Origin: a bacterium
GTDB taxonomy: Bacteria; SZUA-182; DTGQ01
Length of the DNA stretch: 39,009 nt
NCBI GenBank assembly: GCA_040755755.1
Contig: JBFLZW010000041.1
Coordinates: 66,102 to 105,110, forward strand
Direction of reading: 5' to 3'
Of the stretch, positions 7,004 to 16,041 are shown piece by piece (position 1 is the stretch's first letter; every line of letters begins with the position of its first letter). Under the pieces are notes generated by a model, which searched no databases, was not told where the DNA came from, and was given only the letters and a program-made list of their open reading frames with translations. A program made the position numbers and the translations under genes.

Positions 7004-8838
7004 TGCCAGGGCTGGTAGGATTTGCGATTCTCCATAGTAAACGGATGATGAATCCGATTGGCCAGGTCGATCCCAAGAAGGTGCTTTACAAGATGCAGGA
7101 TTTAATCACTCATGAGGATTTCTATAAAAGAGATGAACTCTTTTATGACGGTTATCTCGGTGCAACGCGGTCTCATATCAATATTATTCAAAAAGAATCT
7201 CAGCCTTATTGCCGTGATGGTATCTACATATGGCTGGATGGAGAGTTTTATAATCGAGAAGAAATATCCAGGCGGCACCGGATCACCGCAAAGACTGACC
7301 TTGAGTTACTTCATGTACTTTTTAGGCAAGAAAGCACTTTCTCTTTCCTTAAAGGAATAGATGGTATTTTTTCAGCTATTGTTTATGACTCACTTCAGCA
7401 GAAGGTATATTTGATAGCTGATCGCTATGGATTGCGGCATTTATATTGGACTGTATATCGGGGGTGCCTTGCTTGGAGTACAGAAATAAAAGCCATAACA
7501 GCAATACCTGGCTTTGAACCAAAAGTTGATCATCGGGCTATGAAAGAATTTTTAGGCATCGGCTATATGCTGGAGAACCGTACTTGGTTTGAGCAAATTG
7601 AATTGCTGCCATCAGGGACTGTCCTGGCTTGGGATATTAAGAATGGAGATATCTGTAGCAAACATCGCTACTGGTGGTGGGATGAAATTAAACCTATGAC
7701 CGGAAAGATTAATGAAGATGATGTCGCGAGGGAATTAGGGCGACTTCTGGTCGATGCGGTTGAGAGGCGATGCTATAGAGGGGATCGCGTTGGATTAACG
7801 TTGAGTGGTGGGTTAGACTCGAGGGCATTGTTGGCTGCTATGCCAGATCAGGGGAATCAAATCCATGCAGTTACCTTTGGCAGAGCAGGCTGTGATGATG
7901 TGCGGATTGCAGCCTTGGCCGCCAAGGTCAAGGGTGCTGTACACCATAATATTGAATTAAATAGTACCAATTGGCTAATGCCACGCCTTGCTGGAATATG
8001 GTGGACTGATGGGCAGTTGAGCCTTATGCATATGCACGGTATAGAAGCAAGAAGTATGATTAGAAATATATTCCAGGTAAATCTTAATGGGTTTGCTGGT
8101 GACCTTATCTTGGGTGGAAGTTATCTCAAAGATAGAAGGTTCTTATCTGTCAATAATGATAGAAATCTGATCGCCAGTATTATGGATTGTGATCCTTCTC
8201 TTATTGAGAATTTTCCTCAATATTCACCATTAGGTAAATTTGATTTTTATTTCCTTCAAAATAGGGTTAGAAGGTTCACTTTCTGTGGAACGAAACATTG
8301 GCTGACCTCCGTGGAGCAAAGAAAACCATTTTATGATAATAAACTTATCGAGTTGGTCTATTCTTTGCCAGATGCAATGAGGTTTAACAGTCACATCTAC
8401 AGGCTTATGCTCCTTAAAACATTTCCTGACTTTTATCAAAGGATTCCGTGGCAAAGAACGGGTGTTCCTATCAGTAGGTCCGCCTCAATGGTGGAAGCGG
8501 TCACACTCCTTCGTAAAACCAGGAATAAGGTTCAGCGGAAATTGAGTTCGCTTGGTATTCAATGTAATAACCTTATTAATTATACAGACTATCCAAATTG
8601 GTTACGGCAAGAGCCAGCCCGCTCTTTTTTTGATAAGGTTCTAAATAGCCCATCAGCGATATATCCTGCCTACATTTCAAAGGAACAAGTATATGATAAG
8701 TTGGCAAGACATCAGCATGGCGAAGATCATGCTGAGATGTTGTGTCGATATGCAACCTTTGAAATTTGGCTGCAACAGATATATGAAAATCACCATAGAC
8801 CGGGTAATGAGGCGATTTGTGAATTAACTGCTTGTTAA
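7003..8838 (+). CDS. Asparagine-synthetase-like amide ligase lacking the glutaminase cysteine
   Basis: 611 residues, starting at ATG in a TGATG overlap. The layout is that of AsnB: an N-terminal class II glutamine-amidotransferase fold (about 1-200) and a C-terminal ATP-pyrophosphatase domain with the PP-loop SGGLDS at 268-273, a VTFGRAGCDDV strand and FAGDLILGG near 365. In active glutaminases Met1 is removed to expose Cys2 (MCGI...). Here the protein begins M-P-G-L, so the nucleophile is absent although the fold is otherwise recognisable. By analogy with beta-lactam synthetase, which also lost Cys2, it may use another nucleophile or free ammonia. In O-antigen loci, AsnB-like proteins such as WbpS amidate uronic acids. 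A cytoplasmic role in amide formation on a sugar acid is therefore plausible but unproven. Confidence 0.87.
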   Translation: MPGLVGFAILHSKRMMNPIGQVDPKKVLYKMQDLITHEDFYKRDELFYDGYLGATRSHINIIQKESQPYCRDGIYIWLDGEFYNREEISRRHRITAKTDLELLHVLFRQESTFSFLKGIDGIFSAIVYDSLQQKVYLIADRYGLRHLYWTVYRGCLAWSTEIKAITAIPGFEPKVDHRAMKEFLGIGYMLENRTWFEQIELLPSGTVLAWDIKNGDICSKHRYWWWDEIKPMTGKINEDDVARELGRLLVDAVERRCYRGDRVGLTLSGGLDSRALLAAMPDQGNQIHAVTFGRAGCDDVRIAALAAKVKGAVHHNIELNSTNWLMPRLAGIWWTDGQLSLMHMHGIEARSMIRNIFQVNLNGFAGDLILGGSYLKDRRFLSVNNDRNLIASIMDCDPSLIENFPQYSPLGKFDFYFLQNRVRRFTFCGTKHWLTSVEQRKPFYDNKLIELVYSLPDAMRFNSHIYRLMLLKTFPDFYQRIPWQRTGVPISRSASMVEAVTLLRKTRNKVQRKLSSLGIQCNNLINYTDYPNWLRQEPARSFFDKVLNSPSAIYPAYISKEQVYDKLARHQHGEDHAEMLCRYATFEIWLQQIYENHHRPGNEAICELTAC

Positions 8839-8850
8839 TGCATTTGGAAG

Positions 8851-8879
8851 TTGAGTCACTTGAAAAGGCTGTGACTCAA
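8851..8879 (+). other. Intergenic hairpin after the AsnB-like gene
   Basis: TTGAGTCAC (8851-8859) and GTGACTCAA (8871-8879) form a perfect 9-bp inverted repeat around an 11-base loop, 12 bases after the stop codon. No T-tract follows, so it is a weak terminator at best. It lies in the first sizeable gap (113 bases) of the operon and may be an mRNA-stability or attenuation structure, or the operator of a dimeric regulator. Confidence 0.45.
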
Positions 8880-8951
8880 TCCTCAATTCAACCAGAGAGA
8901 CTTCCCAAGGCCACAATAAATAAAGCACAACAACTAAAAAGGTAATAGTTT

Positions 8952-10124
8952 ATGAAAGCATTACATTTGGTAACCATGTATTTACCCCTTACTGAGGGGT
9001 GGATATATTCTCAGATAGCAGACCAAAATTCATTGACCAGCACCGTAGGAGCCATCCATCGGTCTGATATTGATTACTATCCATTTCCCGACACCCATGT
9101 ATTTACTGATCAGTGGCCGATTTTTAAAAGAGGAAAAATGAGGAAGCTATTGTACAAGTTTCCCCAAATTGCTATTTATTGGCTTAAGCATAAGTTAAAA
9201 CAAGGTTCTTTTGACCTTTTGCACTGCCATTTCGGCGACTTAGGATTTTATGCCCTCCCTTTGAAAAAATATTTACAGATTCCCATGGTCACCATGTTTT
9301 ATGGATATGATGCAACGCAACTCCCTGCTCAAAAACCGATCTGGCGTAAACGGTATTTAGAATTGTTCCAGCATGGGGAAATATTTTTGGTCGAAGGAAA
9401 CCATATGAAAAAAACCTTGATGAAACTGGGATGCCCCGAAGAGAAGATCAAAATTTTTCATCTTGGGGTTGACCTCCAAGGTATTCCTTCACAAGCAAAG
9501 TATGTTCAGAAAGGGGAAACACTGAAGCTGCTGGCAGCGGGCGCCTTTCGTGAGAAAAAGGGGCTGCCTTATGCAATTGAAGCATTTGCCCAAGCTAAGC
9601 AAGAATGCGAAGACATGACGCTTACCGTAATAGGCGACTCTCCTGGAGGCGATCGGGAAGAAAGGGAAAAGGAAAGAATTTTACAGGTTGTAAGTCACTA
9701 TAATATATCAGATTCTGTAACTTTCCTTGGGTTCCAGCCACATCAAAGGTTCATTGAAGAGTTACAAAAGCATCATCTATTCATCTCTCCGAGCGTTGTA
9801 GCCGAAGATGGAGACACAGAGGGTGGATCACCCGTATCCATCACTGAGGCATCCGCTGCTAGTCTCCCGATAATCAGTACTTATCACTGCGATATCCCTG
9901 AAGTAGTACTCCATGAGAGTACAGGACTTTTAGTAAAGGAGAAAGATATTAACGGACTTAAAGAAAGCATATTATACTTTGCAAGTCACAGAGACAAGGT
10001 TAATACTTTCGGTTTGAACGGCCGCCAGCATATAGCTGACGAGTATAACCTCAGTAAACAACTCATCAAATTACAGAGTATTTACAAGGATCTTCTGAGA
10101 AAAGAAAGTATGACATACAACTGA
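8952..10124 (+). CDS. GT4-family glycosyltransferase (WcaL-like)
   Basis: 390 residues, GT-B fold. The N-terminal half contains LLHCHFGDLGFYALPLKK and MVTMFYGYDATQLP (acceptor domain). The C-terminal Rossmann domain starts at about residue 190 (LKLLAAGAFREKKGLPYAIEAFAQA) and contains the donor-binding stretch EDGDTEGGSPVSITEA (285-300) and IISTYHCDIPEVVLHESTGLLV. The EGGSPVSITEA form and the HFG motif are typical of the colanic-acid WcaL group of GT4 enzymes, which retain anomeric configuration and transfer from nucleotide sugars to lipid-linked acceptors at the inner face of the membrane. It is preceded by a 113-base gap and only a weak ribosome site (AAAAGGTAA), so it may be the first gene of a sub-operon. 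Donor and linkage cannot be read from sequence. Confidence 0.9.
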   Translation: MKALHLVTMYLPLTEGWIYSQIADQNSLTSTVGAIHRSDIDYYPFPDTHVFTDQWPIFKRGKMRKLLYKFPQIAIYWLKHKLKQGSFDLLHCHFGDLGFYALPLKKYLQIPMVTMFYGYDATQLPAQKPIWRKRYLELFQHGEIFLVEGNHMKKTLMKLGCPEEKIKIFHLGVDLQGIPSQAKYVQKGETLKLLAAGAFREKKGLPYAIEAFAQAKQECEDMTLTVIGDSPGGDREEREKERILQVVSHYNISDSVTFLGFQPHQRFIEELQKHHLFISPSVVAEDGDTEGGSPVSITEASAASLPIISTYHCDIPEVVLHESTGLLVKEKDINGLKESILYFASHRDKVNTFGLNGRQHIADEYNLSKQLIKLQSIYKDLLRKESMTYN

Positions 10125-10231
10125 TCCTGATGAATATAGATGAGAAATTATCTACCATGCCCTATTGGCAACATTTCCGAACAGGAATCTAACTTTAGAG
10201 AAGATGTTATAAGAGAGGAATGAATGCTGGA

Positions 10232-11446
10232 ATGAAAATACTTTTTCTCTATGAAACTATCACTGACCCGCTTTATGAGCTTGGCTCCCAAAACCACAAT
10301 GCTCGTGTGCAGGAGTCTTTTCGAAAGATAGGACACGATGTTGTTCTTCTCGACGACTCTCACGACAATAGTAACGGAAAGGTTGCCTCGTATAGAAATT
10401 TATATCAGAGAATCATAAAAAGGTATCTACCGGAACAATTAGCTGTTATCCCCCGCGACATTTATGATATTTATAGAGACAAGGTAATATATAGAAAAAA
10501 AGTCGAGAGTTTTGTGGAAAAAAACCAACCTGAGATGATATTCGAACGATTTACTCCTATGCATACGGCTGGCTTGGAAGTAGCTAAGAGAAAAAAAATC
10601 CCTATAATAATGGAAGTCCACTCCCCCTGGGAAGAGGTAGGAGAGTATTTTTCTACTGAAAGTCTTCCGTGGTACTCAAAGAATGTGTATAAAAACGCTT
10701 TACTTGGGGCAGACGCTATTATCGTAGTGTCGAGTTCGATGAAAAAATATCTCTGTGACAGGTGGGGAGCTTGTGAAGACAAGATTCATGTGATACCCAA
10801 TGCTGTGGATCAGGAATTTTTTCACCCGGTAATACCCGGTAAGATTGAAAAGATAAAAGATAAATATCATTTGCATGGGAAAAAAATAATTGGTTTCATT
10901 GGTAGCATGGCGCCATATCATGGTCTTAATTATCTTATTGAGGCTTCCAAAGAGGTAGTTCAGCAAGAAAAAAATGTTATTTTCTTGCTGATTGGGTCTT
11001 TCAGAAAGGAGGAGGCTAAAAAAGCGGTCCTGGATGAAATTGATAATTACGGATTGCAGGATTATTTTCTCTTTACGGGAAAAGTAAATTACCTTGATAT
11101 CCCCTCTTATATTGATTGTATGGACATTTGTGTTCTGCCATCAGGCAATAATTGGTATGGCTCCCCTATCAAACTATTTGAGTATGGGGCACGAGGCAAA
11201 CTGGTAATTGCAGGGCGACTATCGCCTATCGAAGATGTCATTGAGGATAGCCGGGAGGGTATTCTTTTTGATCCAAAGAGTCCGAAAGATTTGGCCAGGA
11301 AAATACTGTATGCACTGAGGGAACACGACAACATCAAAGATATGGGCTTACAGCTTCAGAGGAAAATATCAGCTAACCATACATGGGCGCATAATGCGAG
11401 CCGGATCCAATCTATTGCTAACGGGTTGATGAGACGAGATCATTGA
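10232..11446 (+). CDS. GT4-family glycosyltransferase
   Basis: 404 residues. I take ATG at 10232 as the start because AGAGAGGA (10212-10219) sits 12 bases before it, whereas the in-frame ATG at 10220 would directly abut that site. The N-terminus MKILFLYETITDP and the segment ERFTPMHTAGLEVAKRKKIPIIMEVHSPW give the acceptor domain. VIPNAVDQEFFHP, KKIIGFIGSMAPYHGLNYLIEA and the donor-site stretch DICVLPSGNNWYGSPIKLFEYGARGK are classic GT4 C-terminal features. It lies between another GT4 and wecB and probably adds one sugar of the repeat unit. The 107-base upstream gap shows no other gene. Composition is A+T-rich like its neighbours. Confidence 0.88.
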   Translation: MKILFLYETITDPLYELGSQNHNARVQESFRKIGHDVVLLDDSHDNSNGKVASYRNLYQRIIKRYLPEQLAVIPRDIYDIYRDKVIYRKKVESFVEKNQPEMIFERFTPMHTAGLEVAKRKKIPIIMEVHSPWEEVGEYFSTESLPWYSKNVYKNALLGADAIIVVSSSMKKYLCDRWGACEDKIHVIPNAVDQEFFHPVIPGKIEKIKDKYHLHGKKIIGFIGSMAPYHGLNYLIEASKEVVQQEKNVIFLLIGSFRKEEAKKAVLDEIDNYGLQDYFLFTGKVNYLDIPSYIDCMDICVLPSGNNWYGSPIKLFEYGARGKLVIAGRLSPIEDVIEDSREGILFDPKSPKDLARKILYALREHDNIKDMGLQLQRKISANHTWAHNASRIQSIANGLMRRDH

Positions 11447-11529
11447 CCGTTACCGTAAAGGGTCCTTTCGTTCGTATGCGGAAAATTAAACAGGATCATC
11501 AAATAAATTAAATTAGTGAGAGTATACTA

Positions 11530-12672
11530 ATGATACATATTCTTCATGTCGTAGGTGCCCGTCCTAATTTTATGAAAGCGGCTCCGGTCATAGCCGCTTT
11601 GGATCAATATAACGGTTTTCGGCAGACATTGGTTCATACCGGTCAGCATTATGATACCAACATGTCAGACATTTTCTTTCATCAATTAGGGATTCCGAAG
11701 GCCGACTTTAATCTGGAGGTTGGTTCAGGGTCTCATGCCCAGCAGACATCCCAGATTATCTGCCGCTTTGAGCCGGTAGTGCTTGAGCAAAAGCCCGATC
11801 TCGTTCTGGTCTATGGTGACGTTAATTCTACTGTGTCTGCGGCCATAGTCTGCACAAAGATCGGCATTCCCGTAGGGCATGTGGAGGCAGGCCTGCGTTC
11901 ATTCGACCGCACGATGCCGGAGGAAATCAACCGCTTGCTCACGGATCAAATGGCTGATCTGCTTTTTACCTCGTCGATAGATGGTAACGAAAACCTGAGA
12001 CGGGAAGGCATTGATGATAAAAAAGTCCATCTGGTGGGTAATGTCATGATTGATACATTGATTCGCTTGCTGCCGAAAGCAGATGATGAGATATTCAAGT
12101 GGCTGACAGGAAATGGACAAAGCCCAACGGCAGCCAGCGAAAAGAGTTGGCTACATGAACTTATCAATGGCCCCTATGCTCTGGTCACTCTGCATCGTCC
12201 CTCGAATGTTGATGATCCTGTCATGCTGCGGAAAATTATCCTGACCCTTAGTGAGATCAGTCACTCCGTGCCGGTTATTTTCCCTATCCATCCCCGCACC
12301 CGGCAAAGACTTCAGGGCTTACAACTCGATCTCGACTATGAACAGTTTAAGCTGATCGAGCCGATCGGCTATCTTGAGTTTCTTGCCTTGCAGCGCCGGG
12401 CAAAGGTAATCATTACCGACTCAGGGGGCATCCAGGAAGAGACAACTTTTCTGGGCATCCCCTGCCTGACTGTGCGGGAGAATACCGAGCGTCCGGTTAC
12501 TATCACAACAGGCACCAATATCCTGGTAGGGCAGGATATGAAGCGGCTTAAGGAAGAGGTGGAAAGATTGCTGGCCGGAGCAGGGGGAAAAGGTACAATA
12601 CCTCCCTTATGGGATGGTAAAGCAAGTGAGCGCATTGCGATGGTTTTAAAAGAATGGCTGTGCTCCGCTTAA
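11530..12672 (+). CDS. wecB: UDP-N-acetylglucosamine 2-epimerase (non-hydrolysing)
   Basis: 380 residues, matching WecB/MnaA in length and motifs: GARPNFMKAAPVIAAL, HTGQHYD, VYGDVNST (Asp97), GHVEAGLRS (Glu119), PEEINR (Glu131), TLHRPSNVDD (His222) and TDSGGIQEE near residue 300. The acidic residues and His222 align with the catalytic Asp95/Glu117/Glu131/His213 of the E. coli enzyme. It interconverts UDP-GlcNAc and UDP-ManNAc in the cytoplasm, so ManNAc or a derivative (ManNAcA, or its amide) is likely in the polymer. If a ManNAcA dehydrogenase exists it is outside this window. That would supply a uronic-acid target for the AsnB-like protein (inference). The start follows an 83-base gap with a weak GAGAG ribosome site. 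Confidence 0.95.
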   Translation: MIHILHVVGARPNFMKAAPVIAALDQYNGFRQTLVHTGQHYDTNMSDIFFHQLGIPKADFNLEVGSGSHAQQTSQIICRFEPVVLEQKPDLVLVYGDVNSTVSAAIVCTKIGIPVGHVEAGLRSFDRTMPEEINRLLTDQMADLLFTSSIDGNENLRREGIDDKKVHLVGNVMIDTLIRLLPKADDEIFKWLTGNGQSPTAASEKSWLHELINGPYALVTLHRPSNVDDPVMLRKIILTLSEISHSVPVIFPIHPRTRQRLQGLQLDLDYEQFKLIEPIGYLEFLALQRRAKVIITDSGGIQEETTFLGIPCLTVRENTERPVTITTGTNILVGQDMKRLKEEVERLLAGAGGKGTIPPLWDGKASERIAMVLKEWLCSA

Positions 12673-12675
12673 CCA

Positions 12676-14298
12676 ATGGAGATTAGAGGGGTCGGAGGGC
12701 GTTTTTTCATAGTTGTTGCCCGAAAATTAATAAAGTACACTCTTATTTGGCTAACTTCACAAACTATCACGAAAACTATGATCCAAATACAAGACTTAGT
12801 TTATAAAAAAAATTATAGCTCTCTTGTTTTTATTTTGATGGCTATAGGAGGAATATTAGTTGGTAATTTCCTTGCAAAATATCCATTAACCACAGTAGTC
12901 TTTTTAGGAATATTGATTGTGATGGTGTATTTTATTTTACACCCCAGGAGGATATCAGTTTATTACTTATCCTTTTTTATTGTGTACTGTATTGTTTCCG
13001 GGAATTTGACTTTTCCCACCCTTTTTTTTATAGGCTCCATTGGAATTTATCCTCATGATTTCTTCATTGCAGGAATACTAAGCCTTAATTTATTTTATTT
13101 TATAAGAGTAATTTTTTTTAATGTAAAATACAAACTTAATATTGAATCATTTTTTATTATTGCCTTTTTAGGTTATTTAATATTTCTATTTTTAATGCCT
13201 TTACTCCAAAAAAGCGGGCTTCACGAAGGTGCTGGTAATGAAACTCGTTTTATTATCCTCTATTCGACCTTCTTTACAGCAAGTTTTTTTCTCAGGGACC
13301 AGAAAGATTGCCTCTCTTTACTTTGGGTATGTTTCTTAGGGGTTATGCTTTATTGCATTATTTACCTTAGTATGTATTTCTGGCCTGGTAATCCTTTGAG
13401 AGCTTTTCTTCCTGATTATGGCTATGCCGACTATAGACTATCTTATGCTTCCAAGAGTATACCTACTTTGTTCCCGTTCTTTCTTTCGGCAATTTTCCTC
13501 CAGTCAAAGATAATTAATAAGAAAATAGTATATCTAGGTTTTCTTTTATCACTATCCTATATATTCTTATCCCTATCCAGAGCGACATGGTTAGTTTTAA
13601 TGTTTTTAGTTCCTCTGCAAATTATGTTTATAAAAAGAAAATCAATTAGGTTTTCATTTTTAAAAAGCCTTAAAAAGTTATTCATTATAGGATTCATCAT
13701 ATCTTTTTTGGTACATATCCCTTTTCTCATAAATAATAGCTATTCTGTCGTTCTCAAGGACAGGTTTTTTTCTGCAATCAGGGTTCTAAACATGAACTTA
13801 GATGATATATTAACAAGCAACGATAGTACTTATTCCAGATGGATCTCATACCAATTAATTTGGGAAAATATTAAAGAGTCGCCGATATTCGGCAAAGGGT
13901 TGGGAGCATTCATTTCTCGAGGTCAAAGTTTTAAATTTCAGCATGCTTTTTTAAATAAAGTTGATTCAACATATCTTGTTTACTGGTTTAAGGGAGGAGT
14001 CATCTGGTTAGCAATTTTTATTGCTATGATTCTATCCATTATGAAAAAATCCTATAGTAATATGAAAAATGCAAATAACGAGGTAGAATTACTCCTTGCA
14101 GTATCTATATTTTTCGGTCTGTTGAATACTGTGATCATAGCAGGTCAAGATTTGATTTTATTTTATGGTTTGCAGATTAATTCTATAGCGGTCCTTTTCG
14201 CTATTGTGGTTCAATGGGACGAAATATTTAAAGAGAATCGTAAGGTAACATTTGTAAATACCTATTTAGATGGACAATCCTGCCAACGATACTCATAA
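12676..14298 (+). CDS. O-antigen polymerase/ligase-like multi-spanning membrane protein (Wzy_C type)
   Basis: 540 residues with about 10-12 membrane helices and a large extracytoplasmic loop. A LSLSRATWLVLMF segment (Ser301-Arg302) precedes the loop, and the ESPIFGKGLGAFISRGQSFKFQHAFLNKVDSTYLVYWFKGG region (His423) matches the Wzy_C/O-antigen-ligase signature, where the conserved SR and H residues are needed for activity. It would join repeat units, or the finished chain, on the periplasmic side. It starts only four bases after wecB. ATG at 12778 (residue 35), nearer the first strong membrane segment, is an alternative start, and neither has a clear ribosome site. It is the most A+T-rich gene in the window, with many AAT/TTT/ATA codons, the usual signature of a horizontally exchanged wzy. 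Confidence 0.82.
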   Translation: MEIRGVGGRFFIVVARKLIKYTLIWLTSQTITKTMIQIQDLVYKKNYSSLVFILMAIGGILVGNFLAKYPLTTVVFLGILIVMVYFILHPRRISVYYLSFFIVYCIVSGNLTFPTLFFIGSIGIYPHDFFIAGILSLNLFYFIRVIFFNVKYKLNIESFFIIAFLGYLIFLFLMPLLQKSGLHEGAGNETRFIILYSTFFTASFFLRDQKDCLSLLWVCFLGVMLYCIIYLSMYFWPGNPLRAFLPDYGYADYRLSYASKSIPTLFPFFLSAIFLQSKIINKKIVYLGFLLSLSYIFLSLSRATWLVLMFLVPLQIMFIKRKSIRFSFLKSLKKLFIIGFIISFLVHIPFLINNSYSVVLKDRFFSAIRVLNMNLDDILTSNDSTYSRWISYQLIWENIKESPIFGKGLGAFISRGQSFKFQHAFLNKVDSTYLVYWFKGGVIWLAIFIAMILSIMKKSYSNMKNANNEVELLLAVSIFFGLLNTVIIAGQDLILFYGLQINSIAVLFAIVVQWDEIFKENRKVTFVNTYLDGQSCQRYS

Positions 14299-14310
14299 AT
14301 AGTAATATTC

Positions 14311-15588
14311 ATGCCTCCCATACTCCTCGCCAATAAATTCTTTTACCTCAATGGTGGCTCGGAAACCGTTTTCTTCCAGGAGCGTGACTTCCTCAAGCAA
14401 AAAGGGTTCAAAGTCATCGATTTTTCAATGCAGCACCCCAAAAACCTTGAGTCGGAATACGCTGATTTTTTCGTCTCCAATGTAGATTACAATACAGCCG
14501 CTCGTGGCTTCCGCCACCGGGCAAAGATTGCCAGGGATTTCATCTCAAATCCTGAAGCGATACGGAAAATACAAACCCTTGCCGCACAAGAGCGCCCGGC
14601 GCTGGCTCACCTGCACAACATTTACCACCAGCTCACTCCCTCGATTATCCCTGCCCTCCGCGAAAGCGGGGTAAAGGTAATTCTGACCCTGCATGATTAT
14701 AAGCTGGTGTGTCCCTCCTATCTCATGATAAGTAACGAAGCCATTTGTGACCACTGTCAGGGGCAGTACTTTTGGAAGGCTGTGAAAAACAGGTGCCTGG
14801 ATGGCTCCCTTTTTAAGAGTTTGATATTGAGTTGTGAGGCTTACTGGCACGCATGGGCAAAGAGCTATGAGGCAGTAGACCTTTTCCTTTCTCCCAGCCG
14901 GTTTTTAGCTGATCTGGTCAGTCAGAACCGGCTCAAGGGGCAAAAGGTTTTCGTACTTCATAATGGGATCGATCTTCAACGGTATTCACCGAGCGGGAAA
15001 GATGAAGGATATATTCTCTACTTCGGGCGGTTGTCGAGAGAGAAGGGAATTGAAACTTTACTCAAGGCATACACCCAATTTCTCTCATCCTCCTTCCCCA
15101 TCAGGATTATCGGAACCGGCCCTCTGGAAAGTGCGCTGAGATCAGAATACCGGAACGTTGAATTCTGCGGGTACAAGGCTGGTGAAGAGTTGAGAAGGTA
15201 TATTGATGAGTCTTCCTTTGTAGTTGTGCCTTCTGAATGGAATGAAAACTGCTCTATGGTGGTTCTGGAATCTATGGCTATGGGAAAGCCTGTTATTGGT
15301 TCGCGGATAGGAGGGATTCCCGAACAGATCGAGGATGGAGAGACGGGATACCTGTTTAGCATGGGGAACATTGAGGAACTGGCGGCCAAAATGGAGGATT
15401 TGATTACTCACCCGCAGTTGCGGCGGGAAATGGGGTATAAGGCCAGAAAGAAGGTTGAGCGGGAATACTCCCTCACCCGGCATTGCTCGGAACTATTGAA
15501 GATCTATGATCAGGTTCTTGGAGGGAATTTATCCGACAAGAGGCAGGATGAGGAAAGTTCAGTAAGAAATCAAGGCGTTCAGATATGA
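14311..15588 (+). CDS. GT4-family glycosyltransferase
   Basis: 425 residues. The N-terminal glycine loop LANKFFYLNGGSETVFFQERDFL, the HLHNIYHQLTPSIIPAL segment, VILTLHDYKLVCPSYLM and CDHCQGQYFW (cysteines seen in a GT4 subgroup) form the acceptor half. The donor half holds VLHNGIDLQRYSPS, GYILYFGRLSREKGIETLLKAY, the E-x7-E motif in NENCSMVVLESMAMGKPVIGS and GGIPEQIEDGETGYLF. The family transfers sugars from UDP/GDP donors with retention at the inner membrane face. Its stop overlaps the start of the DUF4258-like gene in an ATGA junction, so the small accessory pair that follows is read from the same transcript. Base composition returns toward the window average here. Confidence 0.9.
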   Translation: MPPILLANKFFYLNGGSETVFFQERDFLKQKGFKVIDFSMQHPKNLESEYADFFVSNVDYNTAARGFRHRAKIARDFISNPEAIRKIQTLAAQERPALAHLHNIYHQLTPSIIPALRESGVKVILTLHDYKLVCPSYLMISNEAICDHCQGQYFWKAVKNRCLDGSLFKSLILSCEAYWHAWAKSYEAVDLFLSPSRFLADLVSQNRLKGQKVFVLHNGIDLQRYSPSGKDEGYILYFGRLSREKGIETLLKAYTQFLSSSFPIRIIGTGPLESALRSEYRNVEFCGYKAGEELRRYIDESSFVVVPSEWNENCSMVVLESMAMGKPVIGSRIGGIPEQIEDGETGYLFSMGNIEELAAKMEDLITHPQLRREMGYKARKKVEREYSLTRHCSELLKIYDQVLGGNLSDKRQDEESSVRNQGVQI

Positions 15589-15845
15589 AAAAAATAGAGC
15601 TTAGCAGTCATGCCGTATTAAAAGTAGAAATATTAAAAAAACATGGTATTATAATTGATGAGGATTTTGTGAATGAGGTGATAATTTCGCCGGATAAAAT
15701 CGATAGGGGATATAAAGGGAGATTAATTGCTCAGAAGGAATTAGATAAAGAGCATGTTTTGAGAGTTGTTTATGAGAATAAGCCGGAGCATATTTTAGTA
15801 ATAACTCTGTACCCCGGCAAAAAGGAACGATATGAGAAAGATTAG
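15585..15845 (+). CDS. DUF4258-like small protein, putative toxin of a toxin-antitoxin-like pair
   Basis: 86 residues. The segments SSHAVLKVEILKKHG, RGYKGRLIAQKELD, EHVLRVVYENKPEHILVITLYPGKKERYE follow the DUF4258 pattern (SxHA...K...GR...A.K..D..HxLRVVYE...I.VVTxYP..R.RY). Such proteins are small, basic and predicted to be RNase-like relatives of RelE/MqsR-type folds. They are often encoded just before a DUF2283 protein, as here. The start overlaps the GT4 stop (ATGA) and its 3' end overlaps the DUF2283-like gene by 14 bases. The usual partner order and the coupling make a two-gene toxin-antitoxin-like module likely, but activity is not demonstrated by sequence alone. Confidence 0.75.
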   Translation: MKKIELSSHAVLKVEILKKHGIIIDEDFVNEVIISPDKIDRGYKGRLIAQKELDKEHVLRVVYENKPEHILVITLYPGKKERYEKD

Positions 15846-16041
15846 ATATAGCAAGGACGTAGATGCCCTCCTGATAGAATTATCCGATAAACCCATTGAT
15901 CATGCCGAGGAATCGGGACGGTTTATTCTTCACCTCACTAAGGATGGAGAGCCAGTGCTTTTAGAAATTTTAGATGCAAAAGAGTTTGTGATCAATTCTT
16001 TTACGAGCGTGGTAGAAGAGAGAGAAGTAGCTATTTCCTGA
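15832..16041 (+). CDS. DUF2283-like small protein, putative antitoxin partner
   Basis: 69 residues, MRKIRYSKDVDALLIELSD..., followed by the family-typical sequence of a short acidic beta-rich protein (SGRFILHLTKDGEPVLLEILDAKEF). DUF2283 proteins are characterised by the opening Y-x3-D-x-LxI-x-L-S and the D-x-x-G-x-P/VxIEILDAS-like strand, both recognisable. It begins within the 3' end of the DUF4258-like gene (14-base overlap), which would keep the two products in fixed ratio. By gene order it would be the antitoxin. Nothing else in the locus depends on it, so it is probably a passenger or stabilising module of the polysaccharide cassette (inference). Confidence 0.75.
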   Translation: MRKIRYSKDVDALLIELSDKPIDHAEESGRFILHLTKDGEPVLLEILDAKEFVINSFTSVVEEREVAIS

